64,000 nt of DNA from Pantoea vagans (GTDB lineage Bacteria > Pseudomonadota > Gammaproteobacteria > Enterobacterales > Enterobacteriaceae). The DNA lies in NCBI RefSeq assembly GCF_001506165.1, contig NZ_CP011427.1, positions 1,116,001 to 1,180,000 of the forward strand, written 5' to 3'. This document shows, one piece after another, positions 28,522-36,822 of the stretch. Within the stretch, counting starts at the first letter, position 1. Each line of letters opens with the position of its first letter. A program made the translations under genes and the position numbers. Under the pieces are notes generated by a model. It saw only the letters and a list, made by a program, of their open reading frames with translations, was not told the DNA's origin and did no database searches.

Positions 28522-30039
28522 ATGTGCGGTATTGTTGGTATCACCGGTTTTATGCCAGTAAACCAGTCGATCTATGACGCGTTAACGGTGCTGCAGCACC
28601 GCGGGCAAGATGCCGCCGGCATTTGTACCATCGATGCGCTTAACTGTTTTCGTCTGCGTAAAGCAAACGGCTTGGTGAGCGATGTTTTCGAAGCACGCCA
28701 CATGCAGCGTTTGCAGGGTAACATCGGGATTGGTCACGTTCGCTACCCAACGGCGGGCAGCTCCAGTGCTTCTGAAGCACAGCCATTCTATGTCAACTCC
28801 CCTTATGGTATTACGCTGGCGCACAACGGTAACCTCACCAATGCGCACGAGCTGCGTAAACACCTGTTTGAAGTGGGTCGCCGTCACGTTAACACCACCT
28901 CTGATTCTGAAATCCTGCTGAATATCTTTGCGCAGGAGCTGGACCGTTTTCAGCATTACCCGCTGGAAGCTGACAACATTTTTGCTGCGGTGGCGGCGGT
29001 GCATCAGCATGTGCGCGGCGCTTACGCAGTGGTTTCGATGATCATCGGGCACGGTATGGTCGCGTTCCGCGATCCAAACGGTATTCGTCCACTGGTACTG
29101 GGCAAACGTGTGATTGAAGATGGCCGCACCGAATATATGGTGGCCTCTGAAAGTGTCGCGCTGGATACCCTGGGCTTTGAGTTCATTCGCGATGTGGCAC
29201 CGGGAGAAGCGGTGTACATCACCGAACAAGGTCAGCTCTCTACACGTCAGTGTGCTGAGAATCCGAAAACCAATCCGTGCCTGTTCGAGTACGTTTATTT
29301 TGCTCGTCCAGACTCGTTCCTGGATAAGGTATCTGTCTATAGCGCGCGCGTGCGCATGGGCACCAAGCTGGGCGAGAAAATTGCTCGCGAGTGGGAAGAC
29401 CTGGATATCGATGTGGTGATCCCGATTCCGGAAACCTCGACCGATGCTGCGCTGGAAATCGCTCGCATCCTCGACAAACCTTATCGTCAGGGCTTTGTGA
29501 AAAACCGTTACGTTGGCCGCACCTTCATTATGCCTGGTCAGCATCAGCGCCGCAGCGCGATTCGCCGCAAGTTGAACGCCAACCGTGCAGAATTCCGTGA
29601 TAAGAACGTGCTGTTGATCGATGACTCAATTGTCCGTGGCACCACCTCAGAGCAGATCATTGAGATGGCACGTGAAGCGGGTGCAAAACGCGTTTACCTT
29701 GCGTCAGCGGCACCGGAAATTCGTTTCCCGAACGTCTACGGCATCGATATGCCGAGCGCCACGGAACTGATCGCTCACGGTCGTGAAGTGGAAGAGATTC
29801 GCCAGCTGATCAAAGCTGATGCATTGATTTTCCAGGACCTGGATGATCTTATCGAAGCCGTGCGCGAAGAGAACCCGGATATTGCTCAGTTTGAGTGCTC
29901 GGTGTTCAACGGCGTCTATGTGACCAAAGACGTTGACCAGCAGTACCTTGAGTACCTGCAGTCACTGCGTAATGATGATGCGAAAGCGATTCAGCGCCAG
30001 AATGAAGTGGAAGGGCTGGAGCTGCATAACGAAGGTTAA
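28522..30039 (+). CDS. purF: Amidophosphoribosyltransferase PurF
   Basis: First committed enzyme of purine synthesis: PRPP plus glutamine gives phosphoribosylamine. It has 505 residues. The Ntn-type glutaminase starts with the nucleophile Cys2 ([10 protein letters not shown]), with no propeptide. The phosphoribosyltransferase half contains the PRPP loop [17 protein letters not shown] at about 367-383. [16 protein letters not shown] and [13 protein letters not shown] belong to the glutaminase pocket. It lies 36 bp downstream of cvpA and is controlled by the PurR box before cvpA. A strong terminator follows. Confidence 0.98.
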   Translation: MCGIVGITGFMPVNQSIYDALTVLQHRGQDAAGICTIDALNCFRLRKANGLVSDVFEARHMQRLQGNIGIGHVRYPTAGSSSASEAQPFYVNSPYGITLAHNGNLTNAHELRKHLFEVGRRHVNTTSDSEILLNIFAQELDRFQHYPLEADNIFAAVAAVHQHVRGAYAVVSMIIGHGMVAFRDPNGIRPLVLGKRVIEDGRTEYMVASESVALDTLGFEFIRDVAPGEAVYITEQGQLSTRQCAENPKTNPCLFEYVYFARPDSFLDKVSVYSARVRMGTKLGEKIAREWEDLDIDVVIPIPETSTDAALEIARILDKPYRQGFVKNRYVGRTFIMPGQHQRRSAIRRKLNANRAEFRDKNVLLIDDSIVRGTTSEQIIEMAREAGAKRVYLASAAPEIRFPNVYGIDMPSATELIAHGREVEEIRQLIKADALIFQDLDDLIEAVREENPDIAQFECSVFNGVYVTKDVDQQYLEYLQSLRNDDAKAIQRQNEVEGLELHNEG

Positions 30040-30060
30040 TATCTTCGGAGTGCACACATA

Positions 30061-30097
30061 AAACAGGGCGGGCGCAATCCCGCCCTGTTTGTTTTTG
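30061..30097 (+). terminator. Intrinsic terminator of purF
   Basis: AAACAGGGCGGG (30061-30072) and CCCGCCCTGTTT (30079-30090) form a 12-bp perfect stem with a CGCAAT loop, followed by GTTTTTG. It lies 21 bp after the purF stop. Confidence 0.93.
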
Positions 30098-30153
30098 TAT
30101 TTTTGCTCAGGTAGCGGCTATCATTGCCGCAATCTGAATAGCAAGGCTGAATT

Positions 30154-30723
30154 ATGAAACGACTCATCATTGGAATTTCCGGCGCCAGCGGCGCGATCTA
30201 CGGCGTACGACTGTTGCAGGTGCTGCAACCGGTGGCTGATGTGGAAACCCATTTGGTGCTGAGCCCTGCTGCACGACAAACGCTGACGCTGGAAACCGAC
30301 TACAGCTTGCGTGATGTTCAGTCACTGGCAGACGTAGTGCATGATGTGCGTGATATTGCCTCCAGCATCTCTTCTGGATCGTTCAAGACGCTGGGCATGG
30401 CGATTCTGCCTTGTTCAATGAAAACGCTGTCAGGCATTGTGCACAGCTACAGCGACAGTCTGCTGACGCGAGCAGCGGATGTGGTGCTCAAAGAGCAACG
30501 AAAACTAGTCCTGTGCGTGCGTGAAACCCCGCTTCACCTTGGCCATTTGCGCATGATGACCACCGCCGCCGAGATGGGGGCGATGATCATGCCTCCGGTT
30601 CCTGCCTTCTATCATCGCCCGCAGCGCATTGAAGATCTGATTGATCAAACGGTCAACCGCGTTATCGATCAGTTCGATATTGAGCTTCCTGAAGACCTGT
30701 TTACCCGCTGGCATGGCGCATAA
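30154..30723 (+). CDS. ubiX: Flavin prenyltransferase UbiX
   Basis: Makes prenylated FMN, the cofactor of the UbiD decarboxylase in ubiquinone synthesis, from FMN and dimethylallyl phosphate. It has 189 residues. The N-terminal flavin-binding loop GISGASGAIYGVRLLQVL, the central SSGSFKTLGMAILPCSMKTLSGI and LCVRETPLHLGHLRMM are all conserved. It sits between purF and the histidine transporter as in E. coli, but with its own likely promoter after the purF terminator. Confidence 0.97.
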   Translation: MKRLIIGISGASGAIYGVRLLQVLQPVADVETHLVLSPAARQTLTLETDYSLRDVQSLADVVHDVRDIASSISSGSFKTLGMAILPCSMKTLSGIVHSYSDSLLTRAADVVLKEQRKLVLCVRETPLHLGHLRMMTTAAEMGAMIMPPVPAFYHRPQRIEDLIDQTVNRVIDQFDIELPEDLFTRWHGA

Positions 30724-30725
30724 TG

Positions 30726-30752
30726 GTGCAATATTGCACTAAGCGTGTGCAA
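30726..30752. promoter_or_regulatory. NtrC-like enhancer site upstream of hisJ
   Basis: TTGCACTAAGCGTGTGCAA (30734-30752) keeps the TTGCAC and GTGC arms and spacing of NtrC sites such as the one at glnA (TTGCACCANNNTGGTGC). It overlaps a perfect palindrome GTGCAATATTGCAC (30726-30739). A further GTGCACCAAAA half-site is at 30785-30795. The sites lie 170-200 bp upstream of a sigma-54-like promoter, a normal enhancer distance. Inferred from motif and context. Confidence 0.55.
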
Positions 30753-30917
30753 ATTCGCGTGCCCGATCACTCTTCGTGCATCTTGTGCACCAAAAGTTAA
30801 CAATGTCGCTTTTTCTTCCTCACGCCGCTGTTATATTTCCCTCACAAACTAGGTGCTTGCGCTGCTAAAAGGCGCGGTATTTAGTGCGCCTGAGCAGGCT
30901 TTCGCCGTTTTGCATAA

Positions 30918-30934
30918 CTGGCATGAAACCTGCA
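30918..30934 (+). promoter_or_regulatory. Sigma-54 promoter of hisJQMP
   Basis: CTGGCATGAAACCTGCA has the GG (30920-30921) and GC (30932-30933) dinucleotides separated by 10 bp, as required for -24/-12 promoters, and fits YTGGCACGNNNNTTGCW with two mismatches. Transcription would start near 30945, about 54 bp before the hisJ ATG. The related argT promoter of Salmonella is known to be nitrogen-regulated. Confidence 0.6.
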
Positions 30935-30998
30935 AATCATTCAGCGCAAACACACATCACGCACCATATAACAATAAGCACTTACTTGAGGGTTACCT

Positions 30999-31781
30999 AT
31001 GAAAAAGCGAGTTCTGGCTCTTTCCCTGCTGCTGGCAATGACCAGCGCTGCGAGCGTGTTCGCTGCAGTACCGAAGACGCTGCGTATCGGGACTGACCCG
31101 ACTTACCCGCCATTTGAATCCAAAAATGCGCAAGGCCAGTTAGTGGGTTTTGACATCGATCTGGCGAACGAAATTTGTAAGCGTATCCATACCAAATGCA
31201 ATTACGTTGAAAGTGATTTCGATGCGCTGATCCCTTCGCTGAAAGCGAAGAAAATTGACGCCATCATCTCCTCTCTCTCTATCACGGAGAAACGTCAGGA
31301 AGAGATCGCCTTCTCAGAAAAACTGTATGCAGCTAACGCGCGTTTAGTCGCGAAAAAAGGGTCAGATTTACAACCGACCATTGAATCCTTGAAGGGCAAA
31401 AACATTGGCCTGCTGCAGGGCACCACTCAGGAAACTTACGCCAATGAAAACTGGCGTCCAAAAGGCGTCACCGTCACTCCTTACGCGAACCAGGATCTGG
31501 TGTATCAGGATCTGAATGCGGGTCGTATTGATGCGGCCTTCCAGGACGAAGTGCAGGCGAGCGAAGGCTTCCTGAAACAGCCTGTCGGTAAGGATTATGC
31601 GTTTGCTGGTCCAGCGGTGAAAGATGACAAAATCTTCGGTGTCGGTACCGGTATGGGCCTGCGCAAAGATGATGCCGATTTGAAAGCCGCTATCGATAAA
31701 GCGTTTGATGCCATGCGTAAAGATGGTACCTACGACAAAATTGCTAAGAAGTACTTTGATTTCAACGTATACGGCGATTAA
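30999..31781 (+). CDS. hisJ: Histidine (lysine/arginine/ornithine) ABC transporter periplasmic binding protein
   Basis: Periplasmic solute-binding protein of 260 residues with a 22-residue signal peptide ending in SVFA-AVP. The family 3 motif is [14 protein letters not shown], and ligand-pocket residues lie in [10 protein letters not shown] and [10 protein letters not shown]. It resembles both HisJ and ArgT; features such as [11 protein letters not shown] and [10 protein letters not shown] favour HisJ. E. coli has both argT and hisJ in tandem, but only one is present here, so this protein may serve histidine and basic amino acids alike. AT-rich DNA with sigma-54 and NtrC-like sites precedes it. 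hisQ follows after an unusually long 192-bp gap. Confidence 0.9.
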   Translation: MKKRVLALSLLLAMTSAASVFAAVPKTLRIGTDPTYPPFESKNAQGQLVGFDIDLANEICKRIHTKCNYVESDFDALIPSLKAKKIDAIISSLSITEKRQEEIAFSEKLYAANARLVAKKGSDLQPTIESLKGKNIGLLQGTTQETYANENWRPKGVTVTPYANQDLVYQDLNAGRIDAAFQDEVQASEGFLKQPVGKDYAFAGPAVKDDKIFGVGTGMGLRKDDADLKAAIDKAFDAMRKDGTYDKIAKKYFDFNVYGD

Positions 31782-31838
31782 TTGTCCTGTTTTCTGACCT
31801 TGATGATTGATTTGCAGCAGGGTTGGTCATAACTATTC

Positions 31839-31872
31839 ACTCCGGGCGCTTACTTATGTAAACTCCCGGGGT
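31839..31872. repeat. Hairpin / repeat fragment in the hisJ-hisQ gap
   Basis: ACTCCGGGCGCTTAC (31839-31853) pairs with GTAAACTCCCGGGGT (31858-31872), allowing G-U pairs, around a TTAT loop. The segment up to about 31890 resembles the interior of the 196-bp repeat at 48577-48772 (ACTTACTCATGTAAGCTCC there). It sits where Salmonella has REP sequences between hisJ and hisQ, and could protect the hisJ mRNA end and lower expression of hisQMP. Confidence 0.6.
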
Positions 31873-31973
31873 TCATACGCTTGCCGCCATCTACCCTGTG
31901 ATTCACATCCTGGTCAGGACTGTCCGTTAGTTGGGCAGCGTTTGTTATTTTCCTTCACGACAGGATCGAACCC

Positions 31974-32660
31974 ATGCTGTATGGCTATTCTGAAGTAATC
32001 CTCAAAGGCACCCTGGTGACCCTTGAGCTGGCACTCAGCTCGGTGGTGCTGGCTGTGGTGCTCGGCTTGATTGGCGCTGGCGCCAAACTCTCCCGTAATC
32101 GCCTGCTGGCGATGATTTTCGAAGGCTACACCACGTTAATTCGTGGGGTTCCCGACCTGGTGTTGATGCTGCTGATTTTCTACGGACTGCAGATCGCATT
32201 GAACACCCTGACCGATGCGTTAGGCATGGATCAGCTTGATATTGACCCGATGGTGGCCGGTATCATCACGCTGGGCTTTATTTACGGCGCTTACTTCACC
32301 GAAACCTTCCGTGGTGCATTTCTCGCCGTGCCTAAAGGGCAGATCGAAGCGGCAACCGCCTTCGGTTTCACCGGTTCGCAAACCTTCCGCCGCATTCTGT
32401 TCCCGGCGATGATGCGTTTCGCGCTGCCGGGTATTGGCAATAACTGGCAAGTTATCCTTAAAGCCACGGCGCTGGTTTCGCTGCTGGGGCTGGAAGACGT
32501 GGTGAAAGCCACGCAGCTGGCAGGGAAAAGTACCTGGCAGCCGTTCTACTTCGCGATTGTCGCGGGGGTGATTTATCTGGTGTTTACCACGCTGTCGAAC
32601 GGCGTGCTGTGGTGGCTTGAACGTCGCTACACGGTGGGTGTGAAAAGGGCAGAGCTATGA
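31974..32660 (+). CDS. hisQ: Histidine ABC transporter permease HisQ
   Basis: One of two inner-membrane subunits of the histidine/basic amino-acid importer; 228 residues, the E. coli length. It has five predicted membrane helices and the EAA loop AAATAFGFTGSQTFRRILFPAMMRFALPGIGNNW (with the variant EAATAFGFTGSQTFRRILFP) that contacts the ATPase HisP. The 4-base overlap with hisM (ATGA) indicates coupled translation. A modest AGGA lies 8 bases upstream of the ATG. Confidence 0.96.
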   Translation: MLYGYSEVILKGTLVTLELALSSVVLAVVLGLIGAGAKLSRNRLLAMIFEGYTTLIRGVPDLVLMLLIFYGLQIALNTLTDALGMDQLDIDPMVAGIITLGFIYGAYFTETFRGAFLAVPKGQIEAATAFGFTGSQTFRRILFPAMMRFALPGIGNNWQVILKATALVSLLGLEDVVKATQLAGKSTWQPFYFAIVAGVIYLVFTTLSNGVLWWLERRYTVGVKRAEL

Positions 32661-33373
32661 TCGATATTATTCAAGAGTATTGGAAACAGCTGCTCTGGAC
32701 CGATGGTTACCGTTTTACTGGCGTCGCCATTACCCTGTGGTTGCTGATTCTCTCCGTGGTGATCGGGGGTTCCATGGCGGTGCTGCTGGCGATTGCCCGA
32801 GTGTCACCGAACCGCTTTATTTCGACACCTGTCTGGCTGTTCACCTATGTATTCCGCGGTACACCGCTCTACGTACAGTTACTGGTGTTCTACTCCGGCA
32901 TGTACACGCTGGAAGTGGTCAAAGGTTCGGAGTTACTCAACGCCTTTTTCCGTAGCGGTCTAAACTGTACGCTGCTGGCCTTTACCTTAAACACCTGTGC
33001 CTACACCACTGAAATTTTTGCCGGTGCGATTCGCGCTGTGCCGCACGGTGAAATCGAAGCAGCCCGTGCTTATGGCTTTTCACCGTTCAAAATGTACCGT
33101 TGCATTATCCTGCCGTCGTCACTGCGTACCGCACTGCCGGCTTACAGTAATGAAGTGATCCTGATGCTGCACTCCACCGCACTGGCATTTACCGCCACGG
33201 TGCCGGATCTGCTGAAAATCGCGCGTGATATTAACTCGGCAACGTACCAGCCGTTTACCGCGTTTGGCATCGCTGCGGTGCTGTATCTGATTATCTCTTA
33301 CGTGCTGATTAGCCTGTTCCGCAAAGCAGAACGCCGCTTCCTGGCGCACGTGAAACCTTCTTCATCGCATTGA
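32657..33373 (+). CDS. hisM: Histidine ABC transporter permease HisM
   Basis: Second membrane subunit of the HisQMP2 importer, 238 residues as in E. coli. The EAA loop is present as [35 protein letters not shown]. It pairs with HisQ to form the translocation pore and receives substrate from the periplasmic binding protein. It overlaps hisQ by four bases and is followed after 8 bases by hisP. Confidence 0.96.
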   Translation: MIDIIQEYWKQLLWTDGYRFTGVAITLWLLILSVVIGGSMAVLLAIARVSPNRFISTPVWLFTYVFRGTPLYVQLLVFYSGMYTLEVVKGSELLNAFFRSGLNCTLLAFTLNTCAYTTEIFAGAIRAVPHGEIEAARAYGFSPFKMYRCIILPSSLRTALPAYSNEVILMLHSTALAFTATVPDLLKIARDINSATYQPFTAFGIAAVLYLIISYVLISLFRKAERRFLAHVKPSSSH

Positions 33374-33381
33374 GTATCACT

Positions 33382-34155
33382 ATGGCTGACAACAAATTAA
33401 GCGTGACCGAACTGCACAAACGTTACGGTGAACACGAAGTTCTGAAAGGTGTATCACTGCAGGCCAATGCTGGCGATGTGATCAGCATCATTGGTTCGTC
33501 CGGTTCCGGGAAAAGTACCTTCTTACGCTGCATTAACTTCCTTGAGAAACCGAGCGAAGGCACCATTGCGGTGAACAATGAGCAGATCAACCTGGTGCGC
33601 GACACCGATGGCCAGCTGAAGGTCTCTAACAAAGAGCAACTGCGCTCACTGCGTACCCGTCTGACCATGGTGTTCCAGCACTTCAATTTGTGGAGCCACA
33701 TGACGGTGCTGGATAACGTCACCGAAGCGCCTATTCAGGTACTGGGACTGAGCAAAGCGGAAGCGCGTGAGCGGGCGATTAAATATCTGGATAAAGTGGG
33801 CATCGACGAACGTGCGCGCGCCAAATATCCGGTGCATCTTTCCGGTGGTCAGCAGCAGCGTGTCTCCATTGCTCGTGCGCTGGCGATGGAACCTGAGGTG
33901 CTGCTGTTTGATGAACCGACCTCTGCGCTTGATCCTGAGTTAGTGGGCGAGGTTCTGCGTATCATGCAGAAGTTGGCCGAAGAGGGGAAAACCATGGTGG
34001 TGGTGACGCACGAAATGGAGTTTGCGCGCCATGTCTCCAATCATGTGATTTTCCTGCATCAAGGCAAGATTGAAGAGCAGGGCTCGCCAGATGAACTGTT
34101 CGGCAACCCGAAAAGTCCACGTTTACAGCAATTCCTGAAAGGCTCGTTGAAATAA
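33382..34155 (+). CDS. hisP: Histidine ABC transporter ATP-binding protein HisP
   Basis: ATPase subunit of the histidine importer, 257 residues as in E. coli. Walker A is [15 protein letters not shown] (near residue 38), the signature [19 protein letters not shown], Walker [15 protein letters not shown], and the H-loop [12 protein letters not shown]. The ATG at 33382 gives the family N-terminus [19 protein letters not shown]; an in-frame TTG at 33370 is less likely. It is the last gene of the hisJQMP cluster. Confidence 0.97.
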   Translation: MADNKLSVTELHKRYGEHEVLKGVSLQANAGDVISIIGSSGSGKSTFLRCINFLEKPSEGTIAVNNEQINLVRDTDGQLKVSNKEQLRSLRTRLTMVFQHFNLWSHMTVLDNVTEAPIQVLGLSKAEARERAIKYLDKVGIDERARAKYPVHLSGGQQQRVSIARALAMEPEVLLFDEPTSALDPELVGEVLRIMQKLAEEGKTMVVVTHEMEFARHVSNHVIFLHQGKIEEQGSPDELFGNPKSPRLQQFLKGSLK

Positions 34156-34163
34156 TGCTAGCA

Positions 34164-34217
34164 GGTCGCCATAAATGGCGACCCTACAGCCCCGTAGGGT
34201 GCGCATTTATGCGCACC
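34164..34217. repeat. Triple overlapping palindrome (REP-like) after hisP
   Basis: Three consecutive inverted repeats share bases: GGTCGCCAT-AA-ATGGCGACC (34164-34183), ACCCTAC-N6-GTAGGGT (34181-34200) and GGTGCGCAT-TT-ATGCGCACC (34198-34217). Such clusters are typical of REP-like extragenic elements and can end or stabilise the hisQMP transcript. A further GCCGGCATGAAAACCGGC-type hairpin follows at about 34228-34245. Confidence 0.75.
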
Positions 34218-34281
34218 TGGCAGATGTGCCGGCATGAAAACCGGCGTGATAAATCGCGCCGATCCGTCTCGCCGCAATGAG

Positions 34282-35229
34282 TCACTCCCGCAATAGCTTC
34301 AGCGCTGTATCCTCGTCCGTCACCAATCCCGACACCCAGCCACCCTGTAACGCAGCACGAATCGCCGGGTACTTACGCTCGCTGCCAGAGAAGCCGATAA
34401 TTTTGCGCTCGGTCTGACTCTCAAGCAGGACGCTGGTGAGCAACTCATCGGTTTCTCCCCATACTCGCTCACCCTGTTGGTTGAAAAAATGCCCCAGCAT
34501 CTCGCCTACCACTCCACGCGCATTAAGCGCTTCCACTTGGGTATCGGTGATAAATCCTTCGGCATTTAACGGACAGCCGGGCATCACTTCACCGATGCCA
34601 ACAAACGCCACATCTGCTTGCAAGGCACGATCGGTGACGCGCTGATACACCTGATGCTGAACCCACATCGCCTTGTCTTGCGGCGTGTCTGCGTACAGCG
34701 GTGCAGGAATGAAAAAGTATTTGCCCTGCATTTTCTCGGCCATCTTCAACGGCACGTCGTAACGTGTGCCGGAATCATCGCGCGCGATCGCACCAATCAT
34801 GGAAACGCACTGATGTTGTGGGCGATCCACCCATGGCAGCGCATCAATCATTGAGCGCAGGGTTTTACCAGAACCAATACCGAACACCTGTGGCGCTTCC
34901 TCATTGATAAACTGCGACATCACCGCCGCACCTTCAACGGCCAGCATCTGCTGAATGGCGTCATCATTTAAGTTCGCCGATGGCACCACCCGGCATAAAT
35001 CCAGCGCAAACTTCTCCTGCACCTCACGCGCCAGTTGCAGACAGTGCGTAACAGGATGATCAATTTTCACGCTCACCATTCCCATCTCACGCGCACTAGA
35101 CACCAGGCGCTGCGCCACCTGGCGTGAGATGCCTAATGCCTGAGCGATCTCCTGTTGCGTCACGCCCGCCACGTAATACATCCACGCGGCACGTGCGGCC
35201 AGCTCCTGTTTTTTCTCTTCTCTGCTCAT
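34282..35229 (-). CDS. SorC/DeoR-type sugar-binding transcriptional regulator (probable D-arabitol operon regulator)
   Basis: A 315-residue regulator with an N-terminal helix-turn-helix (about 7-52: LAARAAWMYYVAGVTQQEIAQALGISRQVAQRLVSSA) and a C-terminal SorC sugar-binding domain (VFGIGSGKTLRSMIDALP, FVGIGEV, GVVGEMLGHFFNQQGE, IIGFSGSERKYPAIRAAL). These domains respond to phosphorylated sugars or polyols. It is divergent from the D-arabitol dehydrogenase operon and is its likely regulator, equivalent to dalR in Klebsiella. Direct repeats in the shared promoter are candidate operators. Function as repressor or activator cannot be decided. Confidence 0.9.
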   Translation of the reverse strand: MSREEKKQELAARAAWMYYVAGVTQQEIAQALGISRQVAQRLVSSAREMGMVSVKIDHPVTHCLQLAREVQEKFALDLCRVVPSANLNDDAIQQMLAVEGAAVMSQFINEEAPQVFGIGSGKTLRSMIDALPWVDRPQHQCVSMIGAIARDDSGTRYDVPLKMAEKMQGKYFFIPAPLYADTPQDKAMWVQHQVYQRVTDRALQADVAFVGIGEVMPGCPLNAEGFITDTQVEALNARGVVGEMLGHFFNQQGERVWGETDELLTSVLLESQTERKIIGFSGSERKYPAIRAALQGGWVSGLVTDEDTALKLLRE

Positions 35230-35290
35230 TACGTGGTTCCGTTAAAACTGATGCGTCATCTTAGCGCGTGTTTGACGAAAAGCACTAACT

Positions 35291-35369
35291 GAGCAAAAGC
35301 CCTAAAAAAGAGCAAAAGTATTAATTGTGATGCGCTTCGCAGATCGATCGTCGGATGGCAGCCTATGCT
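35291..35369 (+). promoter_or_regulatory. Control region of the arabitol operon
   Basis: Two direct copies of GAGCAAAAG (35291-35299 and 35310-35318), 19 bp apart, are candidate sites for the SorC-type regulator. TGTGATGCGCTTCGCA (35326-35341) fits the CRP consensus at 9 of 10 positions. TATGCT at 35364-35369 could be a -10, placing CRP near -42, a class II position. This agrees with induction by arabitol and catabolite control, but is motif-based only. Confidence 0.5.
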
Positions 35370-35423
35370 ACGCGATATCGGGCAAATGCCCTTTCTTGTG
35401 GCAAATGTTTAATTGAGGCGATT

Positions 35424-36812
35424 ATGACCAATCAATCAGTGTGGATGCACATCGGCGCGGGATCATTTCATCGGGCACATCAGGCGTGGTATCTGCACAA
35501 ACTGCGTGAGCAGGGGGATGACAGTTGGAGCATTGCACTAGGTAACATTCGCAATGATGCAGTGCCGCTGTTGAACCAGCTTGCAGCACAGCAAGGAGAG
35601 TACGTACTCGAAACCGTAACGCCGGAAGGGGAACGGGCTTATGAAACCATCACCTCTTTGCGCAAAATCCTGCCGTGGGATAGCGAAATCAGTGCGCTGG
35701 TGCAGCAGGGCGCTCAGCCTGAAACGCGCGTGATTGGTTTCACCGTGACCGAAGCGGGCTATTACCTGACGCCAGAGCACCAGCTGGATCTCAGTCAGCC
35801 GGATGTGCAGGCCGATCTCGGCGGCGATATTCGGACGATTTATGGCGCACTTAGCCGCATCCTGACGCAGCGGGTGGCGCAGGGCGGTGCCGCAGTGACG
35901 CTGCTCAACTGCGACAATTTACGTCACAACGGTGAACGCTTCCGTGAGGGGTTCCTTGCCTTTCTGACCGCCAAGGGCGACAGCGCACTGGCAGAATGGG
36001 TGCGTACACACACCACTTCGCCGAACACTATGGTGGACCGTATCACACCCCGCCCAACACCCGATGTGGCGGAGCGAGTAAAAGCCGCCACCGGTAAGCA
36101 GGATGGTGCGGCAGTGATGGCAGAATCCTTTATTCAGTGGGTGATCGAGGATGACTTTATTGCGGGTCGCCCGGCGCTCGAAAACGTCGGTGTGGAGCTG
36201 GTGAAGTCGGTACTGCCTTGGGAAGAGGCAAAAATCCGCATCCTCAATGCCACCCATGCGGCGATTGCCTGGGCAGGCACGCTGATCGGTCTCAACTATA
36301 TCGATGACAGCACGCGCCATCCGGCGATTTACCAACTGGCACACGACTATGTGACCCAGGATGTGATCCCTTCACTGTCACCCAGCCCTCTGGATCTGGC
36401 CGATTACCGCGATGTGGTGCTGGCTCGCTTTAGCAATCCCTATATCAAAGACACCAATCAGCGTGTCGGCGCTGATGGCTTATCGAAGATTCCTGGCATG
36501 GTGACGCCGACGCTGCGCGAGTGCTACCAGCGTGGTGTGCAACCCACGGCAACGGCAGCCATTCCAGCACTGTTCTTCCTGTTTATGCAGCGCTGGGCCA
36601 ATGAGGATTTGCCGTACACCTATCAAGACGGTGCGCTTCAGGCGGATGCGCTGCGTCAACAGTTCGCCAGCAGCGAACCGTTACAGGCTTTCCTCAGTGA
36701 TAGCGCGCTGTTTGCGGAGCTGGCCAACGATAAGGCGTTTCACGCGCTGGTTGCTCGCCGTGTCGAAGGGTTGCAGCAGTGGCTGAAACAGCCCGAACTG
36801 GCAGCGGTGTAA
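35424..36812 (+). CDS. dalD: D-arabitol 4-dehydrogenase (mannitol dehydrogenase family)
   Basis: NAD-dependent polyol dehydrogenase of the long-chain mannitol dehydrogenase family (462 residues). It closely resembles Klebsiella DalD, which oxidises D-arabitol to D-xylulose. The N-terminal nucleotide-binding part has [19 protein letters not shown], and the middle [15 protein letters not shown] and [14 protein letters not shown] are conserved. The polyol-specific K-X4-N-X2-H motif is Lys270, Asn275 and His278 in [15 protein letters not shown]. The ATG at 35424 has GAGG upstream; the frame stays open back to 35355 without family support. It starts a three-gene operon with a xylulokinase and a permease. 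A mannitol or D-altronate substrate is less likely given the neighbours. Confidence 0.88.
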   Translation: MTNQSVWMHIGAGSFHRAHQAWYLHKLREQGDDSWSIALGNIRNDAVPLLNQLAAQQGEYVLETVTPEGERAYETITSLRKILPWDSEISALVQQGAQPETRVIGFTVTEAGYYLTPEHQLDLSQPDVQADLGGDIRTIYGALSRILTQRVAQGGAAVTLLNCDNLRHNGERFREGFLAFLTAKGDSALAEWVRTHTTSPNTMVDRITPRPTPDVAERVKAATGKQDGAAVMAESFIQWVIEDDFIAGRPALENVGVELVKSVLPWEEAKIRILNATHAAIAWAGTLIGLNYIDDSTRHPAIYQLAHDYVTQDVIPSLSPSPLDLADYRDVVLARFSNPYIKDTNQRVGADGLSKIPGMVTPTLRECYQRGVQPTATAAIPALFFLFMQRWANEDLPYTYQDGALQADALRQQFASSEPLQAFLSDSALFAELANDKAFHALVARRVEGLQQWLKQPELAAV

Positions 36813-36822
36813 GGGGCGCATT

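Noticed and set aside
28582..29544. 320-codon open frame antisense to purF
   Set aside because: It lies wholly inside the well-supported purF gene, has no recognisable domain and is a codon-bias shadow of the real frame.
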